Made by a program: the position numbers and the translations under genes. Shown piece after piece: positions 1 through 7,659 of a DNA stretch of 64,000 nucleotides; within the stretch, counting starts at the first letter, position 1, and the number at the start of each line of letters is the position of its first letter. Under the pieces are notes generated by a model, which was not told the DNA's origin, did not search any database, and worked only from the letters and a program-made list of their open reading frames with translations. The stretch covers positions 1 to 64,000 of the forward strand of contig JAHWKW010000008.1 in the NCBI GenBank assembly GCA_019347675.1, written 5' to 3'. Origin of the DNA: Actinomycetota bacterium. GTDB lineage: Bacteria; Actinomycetota; Nitriliruptoria; Nitriliruptorales; JAHWKO01.

Positions 1-184
1 TCAGGCAACCAGGAGCGGTAGCACGGCGACGTACTGCGGCCAGTGCACACCTCATCAGCCTCAGTCCTTGACTCCTACCACTGGAGCAATCAAGAGGCTC
101 GTGCTCGCGAACATGCCTGTGGATAACTCCACGAGCTCGTCGCACACGGCCCGTACCGTAGGAGGGCGAAGCACATCAGTGCAA

Positions 185-198
185 CTACGTCGACGTAG
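185..198. promoter_or_regulatory. CTAC-N6-GTAG operator, site H
   Basis: Perfect CTAC-N6-GTAG dyad, embedded in a fully self-complementary 18-mer at 183-200. It ends 20 bases before the ATG at 219 and is followed by a GAAAGG-type ribosome site. The same dyad recurs in promoters at 12.5-23.9 kb, so I infer the BlaI-family repressor encoded at 13444 binds here. Confidence 0.55.
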
Positions 199-218
199 TT
201 CTTGCGAAAGGCCAGGTC

Positions 219-512
219 ATGTCGACAGTCGCAACTCTCCAGCGCGTCCTCGTCCGTCTCATCTGCGGCCGGTGCCGTCATGAGTGGGAACTCTGCGTCC
301 CGGTCTCGGCGGCGGTTCCCCGTCCGATCCAGTGCAGCCCCCGCGGCGGGCCGGCCCCGGGAGCGGGTTCGCCCGCGGGCCTTCACTGTCCTGCCTGCCG
401 TTGCTCATGCGATCTCGATGAAGGCGACCTCCGTCGACGCGTCGAGGAGGAGCTGCGCCGCGGTCGCGGCCGGCATGTTCGTGACGGTGCGGTCGTCATC
501 GATTGCCGCTGA
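219..512 (+). CDS. Small cysteine-rich (zinc-ribbon-like) protein, function unknown
   Basis: Predicted 97-residue soluble protein. Its N-terminal half holds CxxC (residues 16-19), a lone Cys, then a CPAC-RCSC cluster near residues 58-64, the spacing expected of a metal-binding ribbon; the C-terminal half is a charged helix rich in Arg and Glu. A purine-rich ribosome site (GAAAGG) lies 8 bases before the ATG, which decides this start over overlapping frames. I do not recognise a named family. The perfect CTAC-N6-GTAG palindrome just upstream places it in the putative BlaI regulon. It could be a metal-sensing or metal-storing protein, but that is inference from cysteines and promoter only. Confidence 0.5.
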   Translation: MSTVATLQRVLVRLICGRCRHEWELCVPVSAAVPRPIQCSPRGGPAPGAGSPAGLHCPACRCSCDLDEGDLRRRVEEELRRGRGRHVRDGAVVIDCR

Positions 513-665
513 CACCGAATCGCCGCGCACTCGCGGCCGCGCTGCGAACCGACCGCGCTCCCGCCGTCCCGTCCTGGCGCTCAAATGGATCCGGCACGCC
601 AGCGGGTTGAGTTCACTTGACTGCACTTGCGGGGCGGCGGGGAACGCGCCATGCCGAGCAGGTAA

Positions 666-679
666 CTACATCTTTGTAG
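666..679. promoter_or_regulatory. CTAC-N6-GTAG operator, site I
   Basis: Perfect CTAC-N6-GTAG dyad, 49 bases before the ATG at 729. The terminal TAG starts a weak TAGGCT -10-like hexamer. The geometry matches the BlaI-type sites at 12.5-23.9 kb. The local XRE protein encoded at 1183 is an alternative ligand. Confidence 0.5.
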
Positions 680-702
680 GCTCGCACACCGCACGGGAAG
701 CG

Positions 703-720
703 CACAACCGTTAAGTTGTG
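703..720. promoter_or_regulatory. Inverted repeat before the nucleotidyltransferase/XRE module
   Basis: Perfect 6-6-6 inverted repeat, CACAAC and GTTGTG separated by CGTTAA, ending 8 bases before the ATG at 729 and abutting its G-rich ribosome site. Its position suits either an operator for the downstream XRE protein (autoregulation, as in toxin-antitoxin modules) or an RNA hairpin masking the ribosome site. Inference from position and symmetry only. Confidence 0.5.
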
Positions 721-728
721 GGGGTAGT

Positions 729-1190
729 ATGCCGTTACCTGAGGTGGACAGCACCACCGGGAACCTGCCTGAAGGTGACCATGTCGCCACATGGGACGAG
801 CTTGACGAGCGGTTCGGCGTCGACCCTCGGCGCCGGCGCCGCCTTCGGGATCTGCGTGTCGTTCTGGATGACCTGGTCTGGCCGAGCGGCTCCGGGCGCG
901 TCTGGATCGATGGCTCTTTCATCACCTTGATCGACTACCCCGAAGCAGGGAGGCCCAGAGACATCGACGTCTGTTACGAAGCTGTTCTCGGCCACGATCC
1001 GCTGAACTGGACAGACGCTCGACGTCAGACCCTATGGAAGCGCCGGAAAGTGGACTTGATGCCTTCGTACACGACGACCAACCGCTTCGACCGTACGCCA
1101 ATCCTGGACAGGTTCAGGGTCGACGAAGAGGGCCGCGCGCGCGGCACCGTCGTGCTTCTCAACGAGCTGGATGGGGGTCAAGATGATTAA
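729..1190 (+). CDS. Nucleotidyltransferase-like protein (DUF6932 type)
   Basis: A 153-residue protein with the polymerase-beta-type nucleotidyltransferase signature: an (I)DGSF loop near residue 62 and a DID acidic pair about 14 residues later, the classic GS-x(n)-DxD arrangement. The N-terminus (MPLPEVD... then an ATWDELDERFG segment) resembles the DUF6932 family, whose members are mostly paired with an HTH gene. The GGGGG ribosome site supports this ATG. The stop overlaps the next gene by 8 bases (ATGATTAA), so the two are translationally coupled. By analogy with MenA/AbiEii-type modules it may be a toxin that modifies RNA or nucleotides; the activity is not shown by the sequence. Confidence 0.65.
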   Translation: MPLPEVDSTTGNLPEGDHVATWDELDERFGVDPRRRRRLRDLRVVLDDLVWPSGSGRVWIDGSFITLIDYPEAGRPRDIDVCYEAVLGHDPLNWTDARRQTLWKRRKVDLMPSYTTTNRFDRTPILDRFRVDEEGRARGTVVLLNELDGGQDD

Positions 1191-1764
1191 GAACGACCAG
1201 CAGCATCAGCGGGCCGAGCGCGACGCCGATGAACTGCGCAAGCTCCTAGAGGACGACGCGCTTCATCCGCAACAGAAGCCGGCTATCCAAGGTGAGCTGA
1301 CTCGCATCGAAGCCGACATCGAGCGATACGCAGCTGTGCGTATGCGCCTGCAGCAAGAGTTCCACGTTGACGACATCGGAGATCTCGCTGACGTCCTCGT
1401 GCTGGCCAGGATCGCAAGAGGCGTGACGCAAAGCGAACTCGCTGATGAGCTCGGGGTCAGCCAGCAGCAAGTAGGCAAGGACGAGAACGGCGGCTACCAC
1501 ACAGCAAGCCTGACTCGGCTCAGCGACGTGCTGGATGCGCTCGACTACGACGTCGATCTAACCGTTCGACCAGCAGATTCGACCGACGTGGCGAAGCTCT
1601 GGCTGGCTGCGGAGGACTCGTTGGGTACGACTGCAGACGAGCGGCAGAGACTGCGGGTCCAGGTAGTGGGCGAGGTGCGGCAGCGTTCGAGTGCGACAAC
1701 CGACTCCTCCACGAGCGGGCTCCGCTTGCGGTCGCAGCGCGCCGACTTCAAGGTCGATGCATGA
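1183..1764 (+). CDS. XRE-family HTH regulator, putative antitoxin or immunity partner
   Basis: About 193 residues from the ATG at 1183; an in-frame ATG at 1171 is possible, but GGGGGTCA sits at ribosome-site distance from 1183. Residues about 5-60 form a charged coiled-coil-like helix. Residues about 65-125 form a Cro/C1-type helix-turn-helix with TQSELADELGVSQQQVGK as the recognition region. The tail is polar and probably disordered. The start overlaps the nucleotidyltransferase stop and the end overlaps the next start by 4 bases (ATGA), making a tight three-gene operon. Likely DNA-binding autorepressor and possible antitoxin; the inverted repeats at 666-679 and 703-720 are candidate sites. 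Confidence 0.7.
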   Translation: MIKNDQQHQRAERDADELRKLLEDDALHPQQKPAIQGELTRIEADIERYAAVRMRLQQEFHVDDIGDLADVLVLARIARGVTQSELADELGVSQQQVGKDENGGYHTASLTRLSDVLDALDYDVDLTVRPADSTDVAKLWLAAEDSLGTTADERQRLRVQVVGEVRQRSSATTDSSTSGLRLRSQRADFKVDA

Positions 1765-2201
1765 GAACACTCGAACGGTTCTCGGGGACTGTGTTGTTGT
1801 GCGACGCGGCGCATGGCGACCGCGGGAAACTCCACGTGCTCGGCGCGGGCTGGACCCAGACTGGGCCAGATGCCGACCGGATCAGCGCCATAGTGAACGT
1901 TCAGGTCCCGCCCGAGACCGACACCGAAGTGAGGGTCCAGCTGTTGATTTGGAGGCGTGATCCATTCAACAACGATGGGCGACCTGACGCCGAGGCCGAG
2001 ATCGTTGCGCTGATGGAACACGAGTCAACCGAGGAGGCGCCACCGTCCTGGCAGCTCTTGGCTCCCATCTCCGTACCCGTACGCTTGAGGCCGGCAACGG
2101 CTTACGTGGTCGAGCTCCGAGCGAACAAAACGTCGCTCGCCTTCGTCACATTCGCCACCCGCGACTATGAGCCCGACGTCCCAGGTGGAGAGGACCGCTA
2201 G
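1761..2201 (+). CDS. Conserved hypothetical beta-rich protein (DUF6941-like)
   Basis: A 146-residue protein beginning ATGA within the stop of the XRE gene. The motif around residues 12-30 (CDAA..GDRGKLHVLGAGW) followed by alternating hydrophobic strands and a closing VTFATRDY resembles DUF6941-type actinobacterial proteins, where an opening 'gene-product level' strand pattern recurs. No catalytic motif, signal peptide or membrane segment is visible. Operon position suggests it works with the nucleotidyltransferase/XRE pair, either as a third component or as a passenger. The family call is from memory of sequence pattern and is moderate at best. Confidence 0.5.
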   Translation: MRTLERFSGTVLLCDAAHGDRGKLHVLGAGWTQTGPDADRISAIVNVQVPPETDTEVRVQLLIWRRDPFNNDGRPDAEAEIVALMEHESTEEAPPSWQLLAPISVPVRLRPATAYVVELRANKTSLAFVTFATRDYEPDVPGGEDR

Positions 2202-2281
2202 ATGCCACTTGGCGGGACACGTTCGCGCCTCGAGCCCTCTGGCTGTCAGCGTGGCTGTCACCCAAGATCCCTACCGGCTCA

Positions 2282-2419
2282 AGCGCGTCCGGGTCGGCGC
2301 ACACGGCAGTCTTGGAGCGAGATGATGTCGTCAGCCAGCAGAACACGTTCACGGGGAAGCTGACCGAGGAGATGCTCGACGCGGTGTTCGACCGCGCGCG
2401 GCAGATCCTGGCGAGTTGA
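2282..2419 (+). pseudogene. Remnant coding segment, C-terminal end of an unidentified protein
   Basis: One frame ending TGA at 2417-2419 reads as a protein-like C-terminus (…VVSQQNTFTGKLTEEMLDAV… then a helix ending QILAS) but has no ATG or GTG start before an upstream stop at 2168-2170. It follows the three-gene module on the same strand. It may be the tail of a lost toxin-antitoxin-like gene. I do not recognise the family. Confidence 0.25.
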
Positions 2420-2441
2420 TGCCGCCGATACGTTGGACCCC

Positions 2442-2972
2442 ATGGAGACCAGCGCGATCCTGACGGACGCCTTCGAGCGCATCCGTGAGGGTGTGCGGCG
2501 GGTCACCGACGGGCTCGACGCCGACGCTCTCGCCTACCGCCCCGACGCCGACGCCAACTCGATCGCCTGGCTGATCTGGCACTCCACCCGGATCCAAGAC
2601 GATCACGTGTCGGAGATCGCCGGGCGTGACCAGGCTTGGGTCGCCGACGGCTGGGCGGATCGCTTCGACCTACCCTCCGATCCGACTGACACGGGATACG
2701 GTCACAGCTCCCAGCAAGTCGGTGCCGTCCGCCCGGACGGACCGGACCTGCTCGTCGCCTACCACGAGGGCGTGGCACAGCGCACATTCCAGTACCTGGA
2801 CACGATCGACGCTGCAGAGCTCGATCGGATCATCGACCGCCGGTGGGACCCGCCAGTGTCGGTCGGAGTGCGTCTGGTCAGCGTGATCAGCGACCAGATG
2901 CAGCACGTCGGCCAAGCTGCCTACGTCCGCGGGCTGCTGCAACGTCTGACGTCTTCGAGCGGCTCAGGTTGA
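2442..2972 (+). CDS. DinB/DUF664-family protein (mycothiol-dependent transferase-like)
   Basis: About 176 residues. The pattern IAWLIWHSTRIQDDHVSEIAG (quoted part: WLIWHSTRIQDDH, near residues 45-60) supplies the first His of the DinB four-helix bundle, and ISDQMQHVGQAAYVRG near the C-terminus supplies the second; together they form the metal site of the DinB/YfiT superfamily. In actinomycetes such proteins include mycothiol S-transferases and maleylpyruvate isomerase relatives; the exact substrate cannot be read here. I take the ATG at 2442 over the upstream TTG at 2433. It is convergent with the sigma factor gene. Confidence 0.75.
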   Translation: METSAILTDAFERIREGVRRVTDGLDADALAYRPDADANSIAWLIWHSTRIQDDHVSEIAGRDQAWVADGWADRFDLPSDPTDTGYGHSSQQVGAVRPDGPDLLVAYHEGVAQRTFQYLDTIDAAELDRIIDRRWDPPVSVGVRLVSVISDQMQHVGQAAYVRGLLQRLTSSSGSG

Positions 2973-2987
2973 CCGGGTCGCAGTGCG

Positions 2988-4157
2988 TCAGTTCGGGCCG
3001 ATGTCGGTGCCCTCGAGCAGTCCCCTCAGCCGGAACGCGCGGGCGGGGTGGCGCAGCTTGGTCAGCGTTTTCTTCTCGATCTGCCGGATCCGCTCACGGG
3101 TGAGACCGAACTGCTCACCGATCTCCTCGAGGGTGTGTTCCTCGCCGTCCATCATCCCGAAGCGCCACATCAGCACGGCGCGTTCGCGGGCGTCGAGGGC
3201 CGACAGCGCCGCCGCGACCTCCGCCTGGGTGAACACCGACGTCGCCGACTTGGACGGGTCGATCGCTTCCTCGTCGGCGACGAGCTCGCCCAAGGTTGCG
3301 TCGCCGTCCTCACCAACCGGCGTGTCGAGGGAGGTGACGTCCTGGGCGGCCTGACGGATCTCGCGTAGTCGCTCCACGCTCATGTCCAGCTCGGCCGCCA
3401 CCTCGTCCTCGTGTGGTTCACGGCCCAGCTGCTGCAGCAGATCCAGCTCCACGAAGCGGATCTTGCCCAGCGTCTCGAACACGTGGGCAGGCAGCCGCAC
3501 GGTACGGGCCTTGTCCGCCAACCCGCGCTGCAGCGCCTGTCGGATCCACCATGTGGCGTAGGTCGAGAACTTGTAGCCCTTGGTGTGGTCGAACTTCTCC
3601 ACCGCCCGGATCAGCCCGAGGTTGCCCTCCTGGATCAGCCCGAGAAGGTCCAGCCCACGGCCCCGGTACTTGCGAGCGTTGGACACGACCAGCCGCAGGT
3701 TGGCGCGGATCATGTGGTCCTTGGCGTTCGCACCGTCACGCATGATCGACAGGAGCATCGCCTTGCGTCGCGGGACGAGCTTCATCCCTCCCCTCACGAT
3801 GCGGCTGGCGTGCAGGCCGGCCTGGTACCGCTTGGCGAGGTTGACCTCGTCCTCGGCGGTGAGCAGGTCGGTGCGGCCGATCTCGTTGAGGTACTGGCGG
3901 ATGGGATCCGACGAGGCGCTCATCGGCTGCGCCTCGGGCCGTTCGGCTCCGATCTCTGATTCCGACAGGTCGTCGACGACCTGCAGGCCCCGGTCCCGGA
4001 CGCTCTGGGCCATCTCCTCCACCCAGGACTCCGGTTGGGTCAGCGGATCGTGCAGCTCGTGCAGCTCTGACAGCAGGACGTAGCCCCGACCTGCGGCCCG
4101 TTCGAGCAGTTCCGCCAGTGCAGCGACCTCGATGATGGTGGAGTCCACGGCTTCCAT
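2988..4157 (-). CDS. rpoD: RNA polymerase primary sigma factor (sigma-70, RpoD/SigA type)
   Basis: A 389-residue sigma-70 factor with a shortened region 1.1. Region 1.2 begins at DPIRQYLNEIG (about residue 85). Region 2 carries the GLDLLGLIQEGNLGLIRAVEKF core-binding segment and the aromatic KFSTYATWWIRQA motif for -10 recognition and melting. Region 3 follows, and region 4 ends with the EEIGEQFGLTRERIRQIE helix-turn-helix for -35 recognition. All primary-sigma motifs are intact, so it should direct housekeeping transcription. The ribosome site GAGGAG lies just upstream of the ATG. Group 2 sigma factors look similar, and a second rpoD elsewhere cannot be excluded. Confidence 0.93.
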   Translation of the reverse strand: MEAVDSTIIEVAALAELLERAAGRGYVLLSELHELHDPLTQPESWVEEMAQSVRDRGLQVVDDLSESEIGAERPEAQPMSASSDPIRQYLNEIGRTDLLTAEDEVNLAKRYQAGLHASRIVRGGMKLVPRRKAMLLSIMRDGANAKDHMIRANLRLVVSNARKYRGRGLDLLGLIQEGNLGLIRAVEKFDHTKGYKFSTYATWWIRQALQRGLADKARTVRLPAHVFETLGKIRFVELDLLQQLGREPHEDEVAAELDMSVERLREIRQAAQDVTSLDTPVGEDGDATLGELVADEEAIDPSKSATSVFTQAEVAAALSALDARERAVLMWRFGMMDGEEHTLEEIGEQFGLTRERIRQIEKKTLTKLRHPARAFRLRGLLEGTDIGPN

Positions 4158-4275
4158 CCTGGCTCCTCAGGAGGAGGCGCGGAGGACCGCGACGGTCACC
4201 CGCGTCTGGGATGTTCTCTCGGCTGGTGCGCTGGCCAACGTGCGTTCCCCAGTGAAGGTTCCGTCGTGGCGTCCT

Positions 4276-5070
4276 TCAGGTCAACCAGGCAGCGTCGGCG
4301 CTGGCAGGCCCCTGCCGCTCCTGCAGCAGGGGGAAGCGCTCCCGCGCCTCCTGGACGCTGGCCGGATCGACACGGGCCATGACCAACGTCTCACCACCGC
4401 TCGCGGCTGCCAGCACCTCACCCCACGGGTCGACCACCAGGGTATCGCCTACGTAGGACAGGTCGTTGCCGTCGCGGCCGACGCGGTTGACGCCCAGCAC
4501 GTACGCCTGGTTCTCGATGGCGCGTGCCCGGAGCAGCGTCGTCCAGTGTGTACGGCGGACTTCGGGCCAGTTCGCCGGGACCAGGTACAGGTCGGTCGTG
4601 AGCGCCGTCTCCCAGAAATCCCCGGCGAAGCGCAGGTCGTAGCAGACGAACAGGGTGGCGCGGAACCCACCGACCTCGACGGTGACCGGGCCGTCGCCGG
4701 CGGCGTAGTGCTCACCCTCGCCGCTGGCCGTGAACGTGTGCATCTTGCGGTAGCGGTGCAGGCGTCCGTCGGGCGCAGACAGCACGAACGTGTTGAAGGG
4801 ACGGGACGCCCCAGCGGGGCGCTCGGGCACCGACCCTCCGACCCACATCCCGTGGATCATGGCCTGTTCGCGCAGGAAGCTGGCGCTGGGCCCATCGACG
4901 GGTTCGGCGATGCGGTCGGTCGCCATGGAGAAGCCCGTGGAGAACAGCTCCGGCAGGACCAGCAGCCGGACCCCTGCTGCGGCCGCGCGGCCGATCTCCG
5001 GCCGCAACCGCTCGAAGTTCGCCCCTCGGTCCTCCCAGACCGTGTCGCACTGCAAGCCACCGATCAACAT
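4276..5070 (-). CDS. Carbon-nitrogen hydrolase (nitrilase superfamily, omega-amidase-like)
   Basis: About 264 residues. The catalytic triad of the nitrilase fold is visible: Glu in LPELFSTGF, Lys in YRKMHTF, Cys in FVCYDLRF. The ELFSTGF and KMHTF signatures match the YafV/Nit2 omega-amidase branch, which hydrolyses alpha-ketoglutaramate or related monoamides in metabolite repair. I choose the ATG at 5070, whose ATGA overlaps the stop of the HhH gene; a longer start at 5097 would lie inside that gene and adds nothing family-like. Cytosolic, no signal peptide. Confidence 0.85.
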   Translation of the reverse strand: MLIGGLQCDTVWEDRGANFERLRPEIGRAAAAGVRLLVLPELFSTGFSMATDRIAEPVDGPSASFLREQAMIHGMWVGGSVPERPAGASRPFNTFVLSAPDGRLHRYRKMHTFTASGEGEHYAAGDGPVTVEVGGFRATLFVCYDLRFAGDFWETALTTDLYLVPANWPEVRRTHWTTLLRARAIENQAYVLGVNRVGRDGNDLSYVGDTLVVDPWGEVLAAASGGETLVMARVDPASVQEARERFPLLQERQGPASADAAWLT

Positions 5071-5624
5071 CACCGCGCCTTGTGCCGCCGCTTCCACTCC
5101 CGTACGACCTGCACCGCCTCCGGCGAGTCGATGTCGGCCACCGACCGTGGCTGCTCGTCGGAGTACGGGGCGGCGGCCTCGCGCCAGCCGGGCGGGGCGG
5201 TCCCCAACCGCTTCCCGAGCACCGCGAGCAGGATCCTGGCTTTCTGGTCGCCGTACCCAGGCAGGGTGGTCAAGCGGTGCAGCACCTGGGCTCCGCTGTC
5301 CGCCGCCGACCAGATGCGTGCCGCGTCACCGCCGTAGTGCTCGACGAGGTGCGCGCACAGGTCCCGGGTACGGCGAGCCATCGACGCGGGGAAGCGGTGC
5401 AAGGCGGGCTTCTGTGCGAAGACCGCCTCGATCTCTTCGTCGCTCATGGCCGCGACCCGCTCGGCGACGAGTTCGCCGCCGAGCCGCTCACGCAGCCGGT
5501 AGGGCGCGGCGAACGCCCGCTCCATCGGGACCTGCTGGTCCAACAACATTCCAATGACGAGTGCCAGCGGGTCCTCGCCCAGCAGCCGGTCGACATCGGG
5601 ATCGCCGGTGACGTGCAGTCCCAT
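5070..5624 (-). CDS. HhH-GPD base excision DNA repair protein (TIGR03252-like)
   Basis: A 184-residue protein of the uncharacterised HhH-GPD family typical of actinomycetes. The N-terminus (DPLALVIGMLLDQQVPMERAF) matches the family's opening, where DNA glycosylases have their first helices. The helix-hairpin-helix region is near LTTLPGYGDQKARILLAVLGKRLG (residues about 118-141), with GYGDQKA as hairpin. The usual catalytic Lys/Asp pair of EndoIII is not obvious. The stop overlaps the downstream amidase start by ATGA, implying co-expression without an evident functional link. Confidence 0.8.
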   Translation of the reverse strand: MGLHVTGDPDVDRLLGEDPLALVIGMLLDQQVPMERAFAAPYRLRERLGGELVAERVAAMSDEEIEAVFAQKPALHRFPASMARRTRDLCAHLVEHYGGDAARIWSAADSGAQVLHRLTTLPGYGDQKARILLAVLGKRLGTAPPGWREAAAPYSDEQPRSVADIDSPEAVQVVREWKRRHKAR

Positions 5625-5762
5625 AGCCGCAGGCTAACGGAGAAGCAAGAGGGGGGCAGCGGCCGCGTGATGCCACGACCTGGGCGACGAACGAAGACGC
5701 TTGAGGCCGTGGCCGGTCTCAGCTCAGCGGGTGAGACGCGAACTCCCGGCGCACAGGGCTAC

Positions 5763-6416
5763 TCAGCCGTCGCGTCCCTGCCAGAGCGCTCCTCCGGTCT
5801 TGCTGCCGGGCTGCTCGCCGACGAGGACAGCGTCCAGGGTCGCGCTGAGCGTGGGGTAGTCCGTCTTGCCGAGGACCTTCGCCGCCACGACGCCGTCGGT
5901 GTCGATGAAGAAGGTCTCGGGTATGCCGAACAGGCCGAACGCGATGGCCGCGCGTGAGCCCGGGTCTTCGAGGTGGTCGTAGCCCCGCCCGAGCTCGTCG
6001 AGGAAGCCGATCGCTTGCTCGCGGCGGTCCTGGTAGACGATGCCGATGAACGTGACGCCGCGGTGTTCGTAGGCAGCGGCGGCGGCGACGAGGTCGGCGT
6101 GCTCCTCGCGGCACGGGACGCACCAGGACGCCCAGAAGTTGACGACCACGACCTGTCCACGCAGGTCCGCGAGCGCCAGTTGGCCGTCGCGTTCCAGGTA
6201 GGGCAACGTGACGTCTGGGGCGGGGCGACCGATCAGCGGGGAGTCGACGGTGGTCGGGTCGGTGCCGAACCGGGTGCCGAAGGCCGCGGCCACGGCGATG
6301 GTCACGACAACACCGCCCAGGGCCAACCACCGGGGCCAGCGCACGCCGGAGTCGACCCCCTCGACCGGAGGTTCGCCGTCGTCGGCGTGGTTTCGCTTCA
6401 GCGACCCGTCGGTCAC
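5763..6416 (-). CDS. ccmG: Thiol:disulfide oxidoreductase CcmG (TlpA/ResA-like)
   Basis: A 217-residue membrane-anchored thioredoxin: one N-terminal transmembrane helix (WLALGGVVVTIAVAAAFG) then a periplasmic thioredoxin fold with NFWASWCVPCREEH as active site and cis-Pro in FGLFGIPETFFID. CcmG reduces the apocytochrome c CxxCH motif before heme ligation. The GTG at 6416 overlaps the ccmI stop (GTGA); longer in-frame starts would run through ccmI. It is the last gene of the ccm operon. A broken relative of this gene lies at 18384-18498. Confidence 0.9.
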   Translation of the reverse strand: MTDGSLKRNHADDGEPPVEGVDSGVRWPRWLALGGVVVTIAVAAAFGTRFGTDPTTVDSPLIGRPAPDVTLPYLERDGQLALADLRGQVVVVNFWASWCVPCREEHADLVAAAAAYEHRGVTFIGIVYQDRREQAIGFLDELGRGYDHLEDPGSRAAIAFGLFGIPETFFIDTDGVVAAKVLGKTDYPTLSATLDAVLVGEQPGSKTGGALWQGRDG

Positions 6417-7186
6417 CGCCCCTTCTCCTGCCGCGCCTGGGCCAGCAGCGCTTCGACGACCGCGCGGTTGTCGGCGCCGAGGTCGTCGCGGGCGAGGAGT
6501 TCCTCGGCGATCGCGCCGGCCGCAGCGGCGTCCCCGCGTCCGTGCAGCGCCACGTACGCGCTCAGCCACAGCGTCTCGATGTCGTCGGGTTCGCGTTGCA
6601 GGCTGGCGTCGAGCAGCTGCTCGGCGAGCTCGACCTGACCGTCGAGGAACACCAGCCACCCGGTCCTGGCGAGGGCCTTGGGGTGGGGTTCGATGTCGAG
6701 CACCGCCCGGTAGTGCTCGAACGCCGCTGCCAGGTCGTCCTCGGCGAGGTAGCGGTCGGCGAGCAGCAGCCGCATCCCGACCACGCCGGGGTTGTCGGCG
6801 ACGACCTCCTCCAGCGCCTCGATCGGGATGGCCGCGACGTCGGGGCTGCCGACCTGCGTGCCGGTGACGAAACCCCCGTCGGGCCGATCAAGCGCGAAGC
6901 GTGGCACCGCCAGCGCCGTCGCGACGACTGCGCCAACCAGCACCCCGCCTGTCATCCAGCGTCGCCGGCGGCCGCCGGTGGCGACCGGACCTCGCGCAGG
7001 CGGTTTCTGCTCGGCGGCGGCCTCGAGCGCGTCGAGGACCTCGGCGACCTCCCCCGTGTACAGCTCCCGGAGGGCGGTGGCGGTGGCCGGGTCGATCTCG
7101 CCGTCGGCGACCTGACGTTCGACGTCGGCGAGGTCACGCAGCGCCTGCCGCTTGCGCTCCTCGAGGCGCCTGATGCCGGCGCTCAT
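6413..7186 (-). CDS. ccmI: CcmI-like TPR protein of cytochrome c maturation
   Basis: 257 residues. An N-terminal coiled helix (LEERKRQALRDLADVERQVADG) precedes one transmembrane segment (WMTGGVLVGAVVATALAVP, near residues 75-95). Tetratricopeptide-type repeats fill the rest (NPGVVGMRLLLADRYLAEDD, EHYRAVLDIEPHPKALARTG). CcmI binds apocytochromes and presents them to the CcmF/CcmH heme ligation complex. Its ATG is embedded in the stop of ccmH and its stop in the GTG of ccmG, so it is translationally coupled on both sides. The divergent TPR sequence leaves the exact name less certain than the context. Confidence 0.82.
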   Translation of the reverse strand: MSAGIRRLEERKRQALRDLADVERQVADGEIDPATATALRELYTGEVAEVLDALEAAAEQKPPARGPVATGGRRRRWMTGGVLVGAVVATALAVPRFALDRPDGGFVTGTQVGSPDVAAIPIEALEEVVADNPGVVGMRLLLADRYLAEDDLAAAFEHYRAVLDIEPHPKALARTGWLVFLDGQVELAEQLLDASLQREPDDIETLWLSAYVALHGRGDAAAAGAIAEELLARDDLGADNRAVVEALLAQARQEKGR

Positions 7187-7659
7187 CGCACGCCCTGTTC
7201 GCCGTCGTCGAGCTCGGCGAGTGCACGCGCCACCGCAGCGCGTCGCTCTGGGGTCAGCTCCACGTGCGGCCGACGGCGGTGCGACGTGACGCGGGCCACG
7301 ACGAGGATCCCGGCGATGAGCACCGCCCCGGGCAGGACCCACAGCAGCGCGCTGGACCGGGTGAAGGGCGGGGCGAGGAGGATCCACTGCCCGTAGCCGT
7401 CGACGAACTCCTGGAGCACCTCGGCGTCGGACCTGCCGTCGGCGACGAGCTCCGCGATGCGTGCCCGCATCTGGCGGGCGGTCTCCGACGGGGAGTCGGC
7501 CACGGACTCGCTCTGACAGACGGGGCAGCGCAGCTGCGACGCGAGCTCGTGCACCCGGTCGGGTTCACGCGCGTCGGCCGTGAGCAGGCCGACGACGATG
7601 CCAGCCGCCAGCACGAGCGCCGCACCGGTCGTCGCCAGCCGCCGGACCCTGTCAGACAC
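7183..7659 (-). CDS. ccmH: Cytochrome c maturation protein CcmH
   Basis: 158 residues: an N-terminal signal-anchor helix, then the diagnostic LRCPVCQSESVADS motif (near residues 40-53) whose CxxC handles disulfide exchange with apocytochrome c and CcmG, the FVDGYGQWILLAPP segment, and a C-terminal transmembrane helix (LLWVLPGAVLIAGILVVA). An AGGAGG ribosome site lies 8-9 bases before the GTG at 7659, preferred over a longer start. It overlaps the ccmF stop by 8 bases. Confidence 0.92.
   Translation of the reverse strand: MSDRVRRLATTGAALVLAAGIVVGLLTADAREPDRVHELASQLRCPVCQSESVADSPSETARQMRARIAELVADGRSDAEVLQEFVDGYGQWILLAPPFTRSSALLWVLPGAVLIAGILVVARVTSHRRRPHVELTPERRAAVARALAELDDGEQGVR

Noticed and set aside
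202-714. Long open frame over the zinc-ribbon gene, rich in Arg/Ser
   Set aside because: Composition is that of an antisense or shifted frame in GC-rich DNA; no ribosome site, and it runs through operator site I.
3413-5557. Long plus-strand frames opposite rpoD, the amidase and the HhH gene
   Set aside because: Antisense shadows with skewed composition; no family features.
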